A stretch of DNA of 64,000 bases from an uncultured Eubacteriales bacterium (GCA_900545585.1 UQZR01000008.1:24461-88460), one strand, 5' to 3'; shown: positions 24,762 through 33,569, counted from the stretch's first letter. Made by a program: numbers and translations. The notes: generated by a model from the sequence alone, not told the origin.

Positions 24762-26102
24762 ATGTATCGGGACATGACCCGCGGCGGCATCACCCGCAGC
24801 CTGCTGCTGTTCGCACTGCCCATGATGGCGGGAAGCCTTCTCCAGCAGCTGTATAATGTAGCGGACACTCTCATCGTGGGGCGTGCGCTGGGCCGCGACG
24901 CCCTGGCAGCGGTGGGCTCCGCCTTCACGCTGATGACGTTCCTGACCTCCGTGTTTCTGGGACTGGCCATGGGCGCAGGGGCACTGTTCTCCATCTATCT
25001 GGGCCGGAAGGACATGGCGTCTCTGCATCGGGCGGCGGCGCTGGCCCTCTGCCTCATCGGCGGGGTGACGGCGGCGGTGACGGCGCTGGTATACGTCCTG
25101 CTGGACCCCATCCTGCGGTTTTTGCAGGTGCCCGATCCGCTGTACGGCGACATGGCCGGTTATCTGCGCATCATTTTTGTAGGGCTGGCGGCCACGTTCC
25201 TCTATAACTTCTTCGCCTGCCTGCTGCGCTCGGCGGGCAACTCCGCCGCACCGCTGTGGTTTCTGGGCGGCGCGGCCCTGCTGAACGTGGGGCTGGACCT
25301 TCTGTTCGTACTGGTGCTGCGGTGGGGCGTGTCCGGCGCGGCAGCGGCCACGGTGATCGCCCAGTACGCTGCGGGGCTGGGGCTGACGATCTATGCCCTG
25401 CTGCGCTGCCGCCACATGCTGCCGCGGCGGGCGGACTTCCGGTTCGACCGGCATATCCTGCGGGAGCTGATGGATCTGTCGCTGCTGACCTGCGCGCAGC
25501 AGTCGGCCATGAACTTCGGCATCCTGCTGATACAGCGTCTGGTGGACAGCTTCGGGCCGGTGGTGATGGCGGCCTTTGCCGCCGCCGTGAAGATCGACGC
25601 TTTTGCCTACCTGCCGGTGCAGGAGTTCGGCAACGCCTTCTCCACCTTCTCGGCCCAGAACTACGGCGCGGGGCAGTCCGACCGGCTGCGGCAGGGCCTG
25701 CGGCAGGCCACGGCGGTGAGCGCCGCCTTCTCCTGCGCCGCAGCGGCGCTGGTGGTGGTATTCGCCCGGCCGCTGATGGGTCTTTTCGTTCAGGCAGGCG
25801 ATACGGAGGTCATCGCCTGCGGCGTCCGCTACCTCCGCATTGAGGGCACGTTCTACGCCGGTATCGGCTGCCTGTTCCTGTTGTACGGCTTTTACCGCGC
25901 CGTGCAGCGGCCCGGCATGAGCGTGGTGCTGACAGTCGTCTCCCTGGGCACCCGCGTGGCTCTGGCCTACGCCCTGGCGGGGCCGGTGGGCGAAGTGGGC
26001 ATCTGGGCCGCCATCCCCATCGGCTGGTTCCTGGCGGACGCCGCCGGATACGGCTATTACCTGCGGCACCGTAAGGCGCTGCTGACTCCGAGAGCGCAAT
26101 AA
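24762..26102 (+). CDS. MATE family efflux transporter
   Basis: This 446-residue protein has twelve predicted membrane segments in two halves, typical of MATE drug/sodium antiporters. The N-terminal signature is SLLLFALPMMAGSLLQQLYNVADTLIVGR split over residues 12-40, and the second half begins with CAQQSAMNFGILLIQRLVDSFGP. MATE exporters remove cationic or aromatic compounds using a cation gradient; the substrate is not predictable. It has GAGGAG before ATG 24762 and no promoter of its own that I can see, so it may be read from the upstream gene through the weak hairpin. Confidence 0.92.
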   Translation: MYRDMTRGGITRSLLLFALPMMAGSLLQQLYNVADTLIVGRALGRDALAAVGSAFTLMTFLTSVFLGLAMGAGALFSIYLGRKDMASLHRAAALALCLIGGVTAAVTALVYVLLDPILRFLQVPDPLYGDMAGYLRIIFVGLAATFLYNFFACLLRSAGNSAAPLWFLGGAALLNVGLDLLFVLVLRWGVSGAAAATVIAQYAAGLGLTIYALLRCRHMLPRRADFRFDRHILRELMDLSLLTCAQQSAMNFGILLIQRLVDSFGPVVMAAFAAAVKIDAFAYLPVQEFGNAFSTFSAQNYGAGQSDRLRQGLRQATAVSAAFSCAAAALVVVFARPLMGLFVQAGDTEVIACGVRYLRIEGTFYAGIGCLFLLYGFYRAVQRPGMSVVLTVVSLGTRVALAYALAGPVGEVGIWAAIPIGWFLADAAGYGYYLRHRKALLTPRAQ

Positions 26103-26107
26103 AACGA

Positions 26108-26130
26108 GGCGCATGCCAATGGCATGCGCC
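26108..26130. terminator. Hairpin between converging MATE and HAD genes
   Basis: GGCGCATGCC-AAT-GGCATGCGCC, 10-bp perfect stem. The minus strand carries a TCGTTTTATT tail, so it mainly serves the HAD gene; the plus side tail CCGTTCGTTTG is weaker. Confidence 0.65.
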
Positions 26131-26149
26131 CCGTTCGTTTGTTCGCAGC

Positions 26150-26842
26150 TTATTGCAGCAGCGCGGGGATGTCCCGCAGGTCCTCCGCCGTTACGTCCAC
26201 GCTGTCATTGGCGGGCGCGGCCCCCGGACGGCGGTAGTACACGGTTTTCAGTCCGCCCCCCCTGCCGCCGGCCATGTCGGAGGTCAGAGAGTCGCCGATG
26301 ATGGCGGTATCCTCCGGCAGGATAGGCGTCTCACGGCCCTCGTTGACCTGCCGGAACGCCTCATCGAAAAAGAGCTTCGACGGCTTGGACGCGCCGATGC
26401 GCTCGGAGATGAAGAACCAGTCGAAGAAGTCCTTCATACCCGCCAGAGCCAGCCGGTGGAGCTGCTGCTCATAGGGGCCGTTGCTGGCGGCGGCCAGCAG
26501 ATACCTGCCCCGCAGTGCCTCCAGCAGCTCTCGCGCCCCGTTCACGGGGATGGCGCTCTCGTGCAGGGCGGTGCGGAAATATTTCTCGAACACCACGCCG
26601 TCGAAGTCCATGTCCAGCGCGGCGAACACGTTGTTCCACCGGATCTTCTCCAGCTCCGGAAACGTCAGGGTGCCCTCCTCGATCTGCCGCCAGAGCTTGT
26701 TGTTCTCGCGGTGGAACACATCGTACATCCACGGCTCGTAGGGCCGCAGGCCGAAGTGGGCGAAGCCCTCCTCCATGGTACGGCGGATGTAGGCGTCAAA
26801 ATCCAGCAGGGTGTTGTCGATGTCGATCAGAACCAGCTTCAT
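26150..26842 (-). CDS. HAD hydrolase, YjjG-type nucleotidase
   Basis: This 230-residue cytoplasmic phosphatase has all four HAD motifs: DIDNTLLDFD (nucleophile Asp7, general acid Asp9), AAASNG (motif II, about 109), GASKPSKLFFDEAF (motif III Lys) and IIGDSLTSDMAGG (motif IV). The sequence most resembles YjjG, which dephosphorylates non-canonical pyrimidine nucleotides to keep them out of DNA and RNA. The specific substrate is inferred from similarity. It stands alone on the minus strand between two MATE genes. About 290 bases of intergenic sequence follow upstream of it, holding the second MATE promoter and nothing else that I recognise. Confidence 0.85.
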   Translation of the reverse strand: MKLVLIDIDNTLLDFDAYIRRTMEEGFAHFGLRPYEPWMYDVFHRENNKLWRQIEEGTLTFPELEKIRWNNVFAALDMDFDGVVFEKYFRTALHESAIPVNGARELLEALRGRYLLAAASNGPYEQQLHRLALAGMKDFFDWFFISERIGASKPSKLFFDEAFRQVNEGRETPILPEDTAIIGDSLTSDMAGGRGGGLKTVYYRRPGAAPANDSVDVTAEDLRDIPALLQ

Positions 26843-27026
26843 AGCGCTCTCCTTTTCTTTTCGCTGTTTTTAGGATAGCACATCCCGCCCCTCTCTGCAA
26901 GACGCAGGCGAAAATTTCAAAAACCGGCACATCAGCGCCGTAAAAATCCACCTCTTTTCCCGTATAGGGGTACATTCTGCACAATCGGCCCCGTTTTTTC
27001 ATTGGAAAGTCTGTTGGTAAATATGC

Positions 27027-27055
27027 TTGCTTTGCCCCCGCGCCGGTGATATACT
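27027..27055 (+). promoter_or_regulatory. Promoter of the second MATE gene
   Basis: TTGCTT (27027-27032) and TATACT (27050-27055) with a 17-nt spacer, giving a leader of about 70 nt. Confidence 0.6.
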
Positions 27056-27130
27056 CAGCTCTTGCAGCCATGTAAAGAAACTGGTGCGCTTTATATAAAA
27101 AAAGGAACATTTGGGAGTGAGGAAAGCCGT

Positions 27131-28483
27131 ATGAAAAGCATTGAGATGACCAGCGGGTCCCTGTGGAAAAATATTCTGCTGTTCAGCCTGCCGCTGATGC
27201 TGACCCAGGTGCTGGAGGTGCTGTTCAACCTCAGCGACGTGGCCATCGCCGGTAAATATGCCTATAATACCTATGTGGCGCTGGGCGCCGTGGGCTCCAC
27301 CACCACGCTGGTGTCCCTGTTCACCGGCCTGCTCATCGGCATGGGCGCCGGTGTCAATGTGTCGGTGGCCCGCTGGCTGGGCATCGGCGACAGCGAGAAC
27401 GTGGAGCGCACCACCCACTCCTCCCTGCTGATCTGCACGGGCGCAGGCGTGCTGGTGTGCCTGATCTGCGCGTTTTTTGCCGAGCCTATGCTGCGCCTGC
27501 TGAACACCAAGGAGGAATTCCTTCCCGGCGCCGTGCTGTACCTGCGTATTTATGCGCTGGGCCTGCCCGGCATCGGCATCTACAACTGCGGCAACGGTAT
27601 CCTCAGCGCCACCGGCGATACCAAGCGCCCCCTGATCTACCTGTCCGTGGCCGGTGTGCTGAACGTCATTCTGAATCTGGTATTCGTCATCGGCTGCCGG
27701 ATGTCCGCCGAGGGCGTAGCCATCGCCAGCGCCATTGCCCAGTGGGTATCCGCCGTCCTGATCGTCGTCCACCTGCTGCGGCGGAAGGACGCCTGCCGCC
27801 TGAGCATGCGGCAGCTGCGGCTCCACAAGGCGGCGGTCAAACGCATCCTGATGATCGGCGTCCCCTCCGGCCTGCAGAACGCCATCTTCGCGCTGGCCAA
27901 CCTGTTCGTGCAGGCGGGTCTGAACTCCTTCGACGAGATCACCGTCTCCGGCGCGGCTGCCGCCGCCAACGCCGATACTCTGGTGTTCAACATGATGGCG
28001 GCGTTCTACACCGCCTGCGCCAGCTTCGTCAGCCGCAACTGGGGCGCGGGCCATAAGGAGCGTATCCTTAAGAGCTATCACATCTGCACGCTGTACGGCA
28101 TCTTCACCGGCGCCATTTTTGGCGCGATGATGCTGCTGTTCGGCCGGCAGTTCCTGTCCCTGTTCGCCAACGAGCCCGCCGTCATCGACGCCGGCATGGA
28201 CCGTCTGCGGATCATGGCTTTCTCCTACGCCATAGCCCCGCTGATGGACAACAGCATCGCCGCCTCCCGCGGCATCGGCAAGAGCATCATCCCCACCATC
28301 GTGGTCATCATGGGCTCCTGCGTGTTCCGCGTGGTGTGGATCTACACGGTGTTCGCCTACTTCCACACGGTGCCGTCTCTGTACCTGCTGTATATCTTCT
28401 CCTGGTTCATCACCGGCATAGCGGAGTTCTTCTACTTCCGCATCAGCTACAAAAAGAACATCGTGGCCGCGCAGATCTGGTAA
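27131..28483 (+). CDS. MATE family efflux transporter
   Basis: A second MATE exporter, 450 residues from the ATG at 27131, which has GAGGAAAG upstream; the open frame extends to 27062 without a good site. Twelve membrane segments are visible. The signature FSLPLMLTQVLEVLFNLSDV and the second-half LMIGVPSGLQNAIFALANLF fit the family. It is only distantly similar to the MATE gene at 24.8-26.1 kb, so this is not a recent duplication. It is a single gene with its own promoter and terminator. Confidence 0.92.
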   Translation: MKSIEMTSGSLWKNILLFSLPLMLTQVLEVLFNLSDVAIAGKYAYNTYVALGAVGSTTTLVSLFTGLLIGMGAGVNVSVARWLGIGDSENVERTTHSSLLICTGAGVLVCLICAFFAEPMLRLLNTKEEFLPGAVLYLRIYALGLPGIGIYNCGNGILSATGDTKRPLIYLSVAGVLNVILNLVFVIGCRMSAEGVAIASAIAQWVSAVLIVVHLLRRKDACRLSMRQLRLHKAAVKRILMIGVPSGLQNAIFALANLFVQAGLNSFDEITVSGAAAAANADTLVFNMMAAFYTACASFVSRNWGAGHKERILKSYHICTLYGIFTGAIFGAMMLLFGRQFLSLFANEPAVIDAGMDRLRIMAFSYAIAPLMDNSIAASRGIGKSIIPTIVVIMGSCVFRVVWIYTVFAYFHTVPSLYLLYIFSWFITGIAEFFYFRISYKKNIVAAQIW

Positions 28484-28490
28484 AAAGCGC

Positions 28491-28527
28491 AAAAAGAATG
28501 ACCCGCCGAGGCGGGTCATTCTTTTTT
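28491..28527. terminator. Bidirectional terminator between MATE and hsp20
   Basis: AAAAAGAATGACCCGCC and GCGGGTCATTCTTTTTT pair around GAG; the A and T runs make it active on both strands. Confidence 0.92.
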
Positions 28528-28538
28528 GCCTGTTCACG

Positions 28539-28982
28539 TCAGCCGATGGTGACGCTGGTATTCTTGGGCAGCTGCTTCTTGGCCTCCTTGGGGATGGACA
28601 GCTGCAGAATGCCGTTTTCAAACTTGGCGGTGACATCCTCGGGCTCCACACCATCGCCCACGTAGAACGTGCGGCTGCATGCGCCGGCGCAGCGCTCCTG
28701 ACGGATGTACTTGCCCTTCTTATCGGTCTGATCCTTGTCCAGGCCCTTGGCGGCCTGGATGGTCAGATAGCCGTTCTTCAGCTCCACGTTCACCTCGTCC
28801 TTGGTGAAGCCCGGCAGGTCCACATCCAGCTCGTAGGTACCCTCCGTCTCGCGGACATCGGTCTTCATCAGGTTCTTGGCGTGCTTGCCGTACAGCGGGT
28901 CGCGGCCCTGGGACACCATCATGCCAAACGGATCAGAAAAGAAATCATCAAACAGGTTCTCACCAAAAATGCTGGGCAACAT
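28539..28982 (-). CDS. Hsp20 / alpha-crystallin family small heat-shock protein
   Basis: This 147-residue holding chaperone binds unfolding proteins during heat or other stress. The alpha-crystallin domain occupies about residues 38-140: MKTDVRETEGTYELDVDLPG at its start and the strand FENGILQLSIPKE near its end. The C-terminal anchoring motif is a weak I/V-x-I (VTI in TSVTIG). The short N-terminal region holds FGENLFDDFFSDPFG. Its promoter overlaps a CIRCE element, so HrcA should repress it under normal conditions; hrcA itself is not in the window. A leader of about 125 nt with complementary GC-rich blocks precedes it. Confidence 0.92.
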   Translation of the reverse strand: MLPSIFGENLFDDFFSDPFGMMVSQGRDPLYGKHAKNLMKTDVRETEGTYELDVDLPGFTKDEVNVELKNGYLTIQAAKGLDKDQTDKKGKYIRQERCAGACSRTFYVGDGVEPEDVTAKFENGILQLSIPKEAKKQLPKNTSVTIG

Positions 28983-29111
28983 ATGTCATACCTCCATTCG
29001 TATCGCGGCGGACCGGGTGGCCGCCGCCCACTATATTACCCTCATTGTATCAACAGTTCCGAACCTCTCCGGCGGGGCCGCTTGCTCGCCCCTCTCTCAA
29101 GGTTCGGCTTC

Positions 29112-29139
29112 ATTATAGCGCCAATTTTAGCACTGTCAA
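29112..29139 (-). promoter_or_regulatory. Promoter of hsp20
   Basis: On the minus strand TTGACA (29139-29134) and TATAAT (29117-29112) with a 16-nt spacer. The -35 box lies inside the CIRCE element, so repressor binding would exclude RNA polymerase. Confidence 0.85.
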
Positions 29140-29153
29140 TAGGAGAGTGCTAA
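29127..29153. promoter_or_regulatory. CIRCE element (HrcA operator)
   Basis: TTAGCACTG-N9-GAGTGCTAA matches the CIRCE consensus TTAGCACTC-N9-GAGTGCTAA with a single mismatch at the ninth position. It overlaps the -35 region of the hsp20 promoter. Confidence 0.92.
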
Positions 29154-29251
29154 TGTTCACAAAAGTAGCAAAGTCTGTTCACAAAATATACAATAAGTCC
29201 CGGATACGCCGGTGTTCAGGAAAAATTTACAGGTTTTTTCCGCCGTTCCCT

Positions 29252-29280
29252 TTGACTTTACGGTACGGCGCGGCTATAAT
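29252..29280 (+). promoter_or_regulatory. Promoter of ftsH
   Basis: TTGACT (29252-29257) and TATAAT (29275-29280) with a 17-nt spacer, 35 nt before the start codon. It lies about 100 nt from CIRCE on the divergent side. Confidence 0.75.
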
Positions 29281-29314
29281 ACTTTGAATAATACGTCTGC
29301 AAGGAGGCGCTTGT

Positions 29315-31135
29315 ATGAGAGAGGTCAAGACCCCCAAGAAGCCTTTGCTCTACTACTACATTATCGCGATGCTGGTGCTGCTGCTGTTCAACCTGCTGGC
29401 TATGCCCTGGCTGACGGAGCACCAGATCCGCGAGGTGGACTACAACACCTTCGTCACCATGACGGAGCAGAAAGAGATCGGGCAGGTGGAGATACAGGAG
29501 CAGAGCAACCGCATCCTGTTCACCGGCAAGGACAATAAGACCATCTATAAAACGGCCATCGTTCCCGATGACGGGCTGGTGCAGCGTCTGCTGGACGCGG
29601 GCATCTCCACCACCGGCGAGGAGGTGGAGCAGACCTCCCTGCTGATGAGCATTCTGGGCTGGGTGCTGCCGCTGATCCTCTTTATCGGCATCGGCCAGCT
29701 CATTTCCCGCAATATGATGAAGAAAATGGGCGGAGACGGCAACTCCATGATGTTCGGCATGGGCAAGTCCAATGCCAAGGTCTACGTCCAGTCCTCCGAG
29801 GGCATCCGCTTTGCCGATGTGGCCGGTGAGGACGAGGCCAAGGAGAACCTTCAGGAGGTCGTAAACTACCTCCACGACCCCACCAAGTACAAAGAGATCG
29901 GCGCATCCATGCCCAAGGGCATCCTGCTGGTGGGCCCTCCGGGCACCGGTAAGACCATGCTGGCCAAGGCCGTGGCCGGTGAGTCCAACGTGCCGTTCTT
30001 CTCCATCTCCGGCTCCGAGTTCGTGGAAATGTTTGTGGGCATGGGCGCTTCCAAGGTGCGTGACCTGTTTACCCAGGCCAAGGAGAAGGCCCCCTGCATC
30101 GTGTTCATCGATGAGATCGACGCCATCGGCCAGAAGCGCAGCGGCGGCCAGTACGGCGGCAATGACGAGCGGGAGCAGACCCTGAACCAGCTGCTCACCG
30201 AGATGGACGGCTTTGAGGGCAACAACGGCGTCATCATTCTGGCGGCCACCAACCGCCCCGAGTCTCTGGACCCCGCGCTGACCCGTCCGGGCCGCTTCGA
30301 CCGCCGCGTGCCGGTGGAGCTGCCGGATCTGAAGGGCCGCGAGGATATTCTGAAGGTCCACGCCAAGAAGATCAAAATCGCCGAGGATGTGGACTTCAAC
30401 AAGGTGGCCCGCATGGCCTCCGGCGCTTCCGGTGCAGAGCTGGCCAACATCGTCAATGAGGCCGCCCTCCGCGCCGTCCGTGACGGACGCCGCTTCGCTA
30501 CCCAGGCGGACCTGGAGGAGAGCATTGAGGTGGTCATCGCCGGCTATCAGAAGAAGAACGCCATCATGACCGACCATGAGAAGAAGGTCGTGTCCTACCA
30601 CGAGATCGGCCACGCGCTGGTGGCGGCCCTGCAGACCCACTCCGCGCCGGTGCAGAAGATCACCATCGTGCCCCGCACCTCCGGCGCGCTGGGCTACACC
30701 ATGCAGGTGGAGGAGGGCAACCATTATCTGATGACCAAGGAGGAGATGGAGAACAAGATCGCTACCCTCACCGGCGGCCGTGCCGCCGAGGAGACGGTGT
30801 TCGGCTCCATCACCACCGGTGCCTCCAACGACATTGAGCAGGCCACCAAGCTGGCCCGCGCCATGATCACCCGCTACGGCATGAGCGATGATTTCGGCAT
30901 GGTGGCGCTGGAGGCCGTGACCAACCAGTATCTGGGCGGCGACACGTCCCTGGCCTGCTCCGCCGATACCCAGACGAAGATCGACCAGCAGGTGGTAGCT
31001 CTGGTGAAGCAGCAGCACGAGAAGGCGCTGAAGATCCTCACCGATAACCGCGGCAAGCTGGACGAGCTGGCCAAGCATCTGTATGAAAAGGAGACCATCA
31101 CCGGCGAGGAGTTCATGCGCATCCTCAACGCCTGA
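29315..31135 (+). CDS. ftsH: ATP-dependent zinc metalloprotease FtsH
   Basis: FtsH is a membrane-bound AAA+ protease that degrades membrane and regulatory proteins. The 606-residue protein has two membrane segments (about residues 11-31 and 110-130) flanking a small extracytoplasmic domain, an AAA+ domain with Walker A GPPGTGKT near residue 207 and Walker B IVFIDEIDAIG, the second region of homology around TNRPESLDPALTRPGRFDR, and the zinc site HEIGH at 429-433 with the third ligand Asp further on. ATG 29315 follows AAGGAGG. It is followed after 18 nt by a TrmH-family gene and is probably cotranscribed with it. Confidence 0.96.
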   Translation: MREVKTPKKPLLYYYIIAMLVLLLFNLLAMPWLTEHQIREVDYNTFVTMTEQKEIGQVEIQEQSNRILFTGKDNKTIYKTAIVPDDGLVQRLLDAGISTTGEEVEQTSLLMSILGWVLPLILFIGIGQLISRNMMKKMGGDGNSMMFGMGKSNAKVYVQSSEGIRFADVAGEDEAKENLQEVVNYLHDPTKYKEIGASMPKGILLVGPPGTGKTMLAKAVAGESNVPFFSISGSEFVEMFVGMGASKVRDLFTQAKEKAPCIVFIDEIDAIGQKRSGGQYGGNDEREQTLNQLLTEMDGFEGNNGVIILAATNRPESLDPALTRPGRFDRRVPVELPDLKGREDILKVHAKKIKIAEDVDFNKVARMASGASGAELANIVNEAALRAVRDGRRFATQADLEESIEVVIAGYQKKNAIMTDHEKKVVSYHEIGHALVAALQTHSAPVQKITIVPRTSGALGYTMQVEEGNHYLMTKEEMENKIATLTGGRAAEETVFGSITTGASNDIEQATKLARAMITRYGMSDDFGMVALEAVTNQYLGGDTSLACSADTQTKIDQQVVALVKQQHEKALKILTDNRGKLDELAKHLYEKETITGEEFMRILNA

Positions 31136-31153
31136 CGGAGGAAGGAGACCCCC

Positions 31154-31981
31154 ATGGCCCGCACCATCGAGATCACCGATTTTGCTGCGCCGGAGCTGGA
31201 TGTTTATGCCCGCGCTACGGAAAACCAGCTGGTAAACCGCGCAGACCCCGCCAACGCGTTGTTCATTGCCGAAAGCCCGCTGGTCATCGGGCGGGCGCTG
31301 GACGCGGGCTGCCAGCCGGTGTCGTTCCTCATGGAGCCCCAGCACATTTCCGGCAAGGGCGCGGAAATCCTGGCCCGCTGCGATGCGGACATTCCCGTCT
31401 ATACCGCGCCGCTGGAGGTACTGACGCAGCTCACCGGTTTCCACCTGACACGCGGCATGCTGTGCGCCATGCGGCGGCCGGCACTGCCCTCCGTGGCGGA
31501 GGTCTGCGCCGGAGCGCGGCGCATCGCCGTGCTGGAAAACGTGATGAATCCCACCAATGTGGGGGCCATTTTCCGGTGCGCGGCGGCGCTGGGCATGGAC
31601 GCGGTGCTGCTGACCCAACAGGGCAGCGACCCGCTGTACCGGCGGGCGTCCCGCGTCAGCATGGGCAACGTGTTTCTGGTGCCGTGGACGTATCTGCCGG
31701 AGGAGGGCGACTGGACGGGGACGCTCCGCGAAATGGGCTTCGTCACGGCAGCCATGGCGCTGCGGCAGGACTCTCTGCGGCTGGACGATCCCCGTTTGCT
31801 GGGCGCCGAAAAGCTGGCCGTGGTGCTGGGCACCGAGGGCGATGGGCTGGCGGACGGCACCATCGCGCAGTGCGACTATACGGTGATGATCCCCATGACC
31901 CACGGAGTGGACAGTCTGAATGTGGCGGCGGCCAGCGCCGTGGCCTTCTATCAGCTGGGCCTCCAATGCCGCGACAAGTAA
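31154..31981 (+). CDS. TrmH/SpoU family RNA 2'-O-methyltransferase
   Basis: This 275-residue SPOUT enzyme transfers a methyl group from SAM to a ribose 2'-OH in rRNA or tRNA. An N-terminal substrate-binding region of about 110 residues (with ALFIAESPLVIGRALDAG) is followed by the knotted catalytic domain with motif 1 NVMNPTNVGAIFR, motif 2 LGTEGDGL and motif 3 IPMTHGVDSLNVAAASAVA. The exact target nucleotide cannot be told; relatives are named RlmB- or TsnR-like. GGAGGAAGGAGA precedes ATG 31154. It is the second gene after ftsH and is closed by a strong terminator. Confidence 0.88.
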   Translation: MARTIEITDFAAPELDVYARATENQLVNRADPANALFIAESPLVIGRALDAGCQPVSFLMEPQHISGKGAEILARCDADIPVYTAPLEVLTQLTGFHLTRGMLCAMRRPALPSVAEVCAGARRIAVLENVMNPTNVGAIFRCAAALGMDAVLLTQQGSDPLYRRASRVSMGNVFLVPWTYLPEEGDWTGTLREMGFVTAAMALRQDSLRLDDPRLLGAEKLAVVLGTEGDGLADGTIAQCDYTVMIPMTHGVDSLNVAAASAVAFYQLGLQCRDK

Positions 31982-32018
31982 AAAAGAGTCCCGCAACAAA
32001 CGCTGCGGGACTCTTTTT
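31981..32018. terminator. Bidirectional terminator between TrmH-family gene and metK
   Basis: AAAAAGAGTCCCGCA and TGCGGGACTCTTTTT pair around an 8-nt loop; A and T runs are present on both sides. Confidence 0.92.
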
Positions 32019-32029
32019 ATATTGGGTTT

Positions 32030-33214
32030 TTACAGGCCCAGCGCCGCCTTCAGAGCGTCCACGCGGTCGGTCTTTTCCCAGGACACGCCCAGATCCTCGC
32101 GGCCCATGTGGCCGTAGGCCGCCAGCTGGCGGTAGATGGGCTTGCGCAGGTCCAGATCGCGGATGATGGCGGTGGGGCGCAGGTCAAAGACCTTCTCCAC
32201 AGCGGCCTCCAGCTTGTCATCGGCAACGACGCCGGTGCCGAAGGTCTCCACCAGCACGCTGACGGGACGGGCCACGCCGATGGCGTAGGCCAGCTGGACC
32301 TGGCACTTCCGGGCGAGGCCCGCGGCCACCACGTTCTTGGCCACCCAGCGGGCGGCGTAGGCCGCAGAGCGGTCCACCTTGGTGGGGTCCTTGCCGGAGA
32401 AGGCGCCGCCGCCGTGAGGGGCGCTGCCGCCGTAGGTGTCCACAATGATCTTGCGGCCGGTGAGGCCGGTGTCGGCGGCGGGGCCGCCGTTGACGAAGCG
32501 GCCGGTGGGGTTGACGTAGATCTTGGTCTCATCGTCCAGCAGGTCGGCGGGAACGGTGGGCTTGATGACCAGCTCGATCATGTCCTTGCGGATCTGCTCC
32601 AGAGACACGTCGGGGCTGTGCTGCGTGGACAGGACCACGGTGTCCACGCGGATGGGGGCGCCATCGTCACCGTACTCCACGGTGATCTGGGTCTTGCCGT
32701 CGGGACGCAGGTAGTCCACCAGACCCTGCTTGCGCACGTCGGTCAGGCGCTTGGCCATCTTCTGGGCGATGGAGATCGCCAGAGGCATCAGCTCCGGCGT
32801 TTCGTCGCAGGCGTAGCCGAACATCATGCCCTGGTCGCCGGCGCCGTTGTCCAGTTCGCTCTCGCCCCTGGCCTTGGCCTCGTAGCTCTTGTCCACGCCC
32901 AGCGCGATGTCGCCGGACTGCTCGTCGATGTTGGTGATAACGGCGCAGGTGTTGCCGTCAAAGCCGTACTGGGAGCGGTCGTAGCCGATGTCCAGCACCA
33001 CCTGACGGGCGATCTTGGGGATATCCACGTAGCAGCTGGTGGTGATCTCGCCCATGATGTGGATCAGGCCGGTGGAGGCGCAGGTCTCGCAGGCCACGCG
33101 GCCGTTGGGGTCCTGGGCGAAGATGGCATCCAGCACCGCATCGGAGATCTGGTCGCAGATCTTATCGGGATGCCCCTCAGTAACGGATTCGGAAGTAAAC
33201 AGATGTCTTGCCAT
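32030..33214 (-). CDS. metK: S-adenosylmethionine synthetase
   Basis: MetK makes SAM from methionine and ATP. I use ATG 33214 (394 residues, MARHLFTSESVTEGHPDK) with AAAGGAG upstream; the frame runs open through the riboswitch to 33421 but that part is leader RNA. Motifs are GHPDKICDQISDAVLD, DNGAGDQGMMFGYACDE (the GAGDQG hexapeptide) and GGGAFSGKDPTKVDRS (phosphate loop). Expression should be shut off when SAM is plentiful by the SAM-I riboswitch and terminator directly upstream. It is a single-gene unit. Confidence 0.97.
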   Translation of the reverse strand: MARHLFTSESVTEGHPDKICDQISDAVLDAIFAQDPNGRVACETCASTGLIHIMGEITTSCYVDIPKIARQVVLDIGYDRSQYGFDGNTCAVITNIDEQSGDIALGVDKSYEAKARGESELDNGAGDQGMMFGYACDETPELMPLAISIAQKMAKRLTDVRKQGLVDYLRPDGKTQITVEYGDDGAPIRVDTVVLSTQHSPDVSLEQIRKDMIELVIKPTVPADLLDDETKIYVNPTGRFVNGGPAADTGLTGRKIIVDTYGGSAPHGGGAFSGKDPTKVDRSAAYAARWVAKNVVAAGLARKCQVQLAYAIGVARPVSVLVETFGTGVVADDKLEAAVEKVFDLRPTAIIRDLDLRKPIYRQLAAYGHMGREDLGVSWEKTDRVDALKAALGL

Positions 33215-33247
33215 GATAAATTTCTCCTTTCTTTTGGGAACACGCAA

Positions 33248-33280
33248 TAAAAAAGCGCTCTGTCCGAACCGACAGAGTGC
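33248..33280 (-). terminator. Expression-platform terminator of the SAM riboswitch
   Basis: GCACTCTGTC and GACAGAGCGC pair (one A/C mismatch) around a 6-nt loop and are followed by TTTTTTATT on the minus strand. It lies between the SAM-I aptamer and metK and would form when SAM is bound. Confidence 0.9.
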
Positions 33281-33299
33281 TGAAGCTTTCTTGCCTTCC

Positions 33300-33391
33300 C
33301 TCATCTTTCGATTCGTTCGCCGGATTTGGCACCTTGAAAAAACAGGTTGCCGTGGCTTCATCGGGCCGGTCCCTCCGCCACTCTTGATAAG
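33300..33391 (-). ncRNA. SAM-I riboswitch (S-box)
   Basis: On the minus strand the leader reads CTTATCAAGAGTGGCGGAGG, then GGCCCGATGAAGCCACGGCA, then AACC, GGTGCCAAATCC and GATGAG. This is the conserved S-box layout: P1 is CTTATC with GATGAG, P2 holds the kink-turn region, and P3 holds GGTGCCAAATCC. SAM binding should stabilise P1 and favour the downstream terminator, lowering metK expression. Confidence 0.96.
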
Positions 33392-33409
33392 GTATTCACT
33401 TGTACGCAT

Positions 33410-33437
33410 ATCATAGCACATTTTTCGCGGTTGTCAA
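33410..33437 (-). promoter_or_regulatory. Promoter of the SAM riboswitch and metK
   Basis: On the minus strand TTGACA (33437-33432) and TATGAT (33415-33410) with a 16-nt spacer; transcription would start about 10 nt before the aptamer. Confidence 0.8.
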
Positions 33438-33504
33438 TAGATTTCCCGCAAAAACCGCAAATTATCCACTTTCCGGAAACTTTTTTATTGTTCAAAAAAA
33501 TGAC

Positions 33505-33533
33505 ATGACTTTTTTCGTCCTATGCGCTACAAT
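33505..33533 (+). promoter_or_regulatory. Probable promoter of the rhomboid-like gene
   Basis: ATGACT (33505-33510) and TACAAT (33528-33533) with a 17-nt spacer. The -35 is a weak match. Confidence 0.45.
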
Positions 33534-33569
33534 AGGCGTTACTTGAATTGATACAGGAGGACGTTCCCC

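Noticed and set aside
24762..28483. The two MATE genes as a recent tandem duplication.
   Set aside because: The proteins differ throughout and are separated by an opposite-strand HAD gene and separate promoters, so they are independent family members.
29258..31999. A 913-codon open frame on the minus strand opposite ftsH and the TrmH-family gene.
   Set aside because: The plus strand has complete, well-conserved proteins with promoters and ribosome binding sites. The antisense frame stays open only because of the G/C third-position bias, and its translation is His/Leu/Gly-rich without any domain.
33215..33421. N-terminal extension of metK.
   Set aside because: The extra 69 codons run through the SAM-I riboswitch and its terminator; ATG 33214 gives the standard MetK start.
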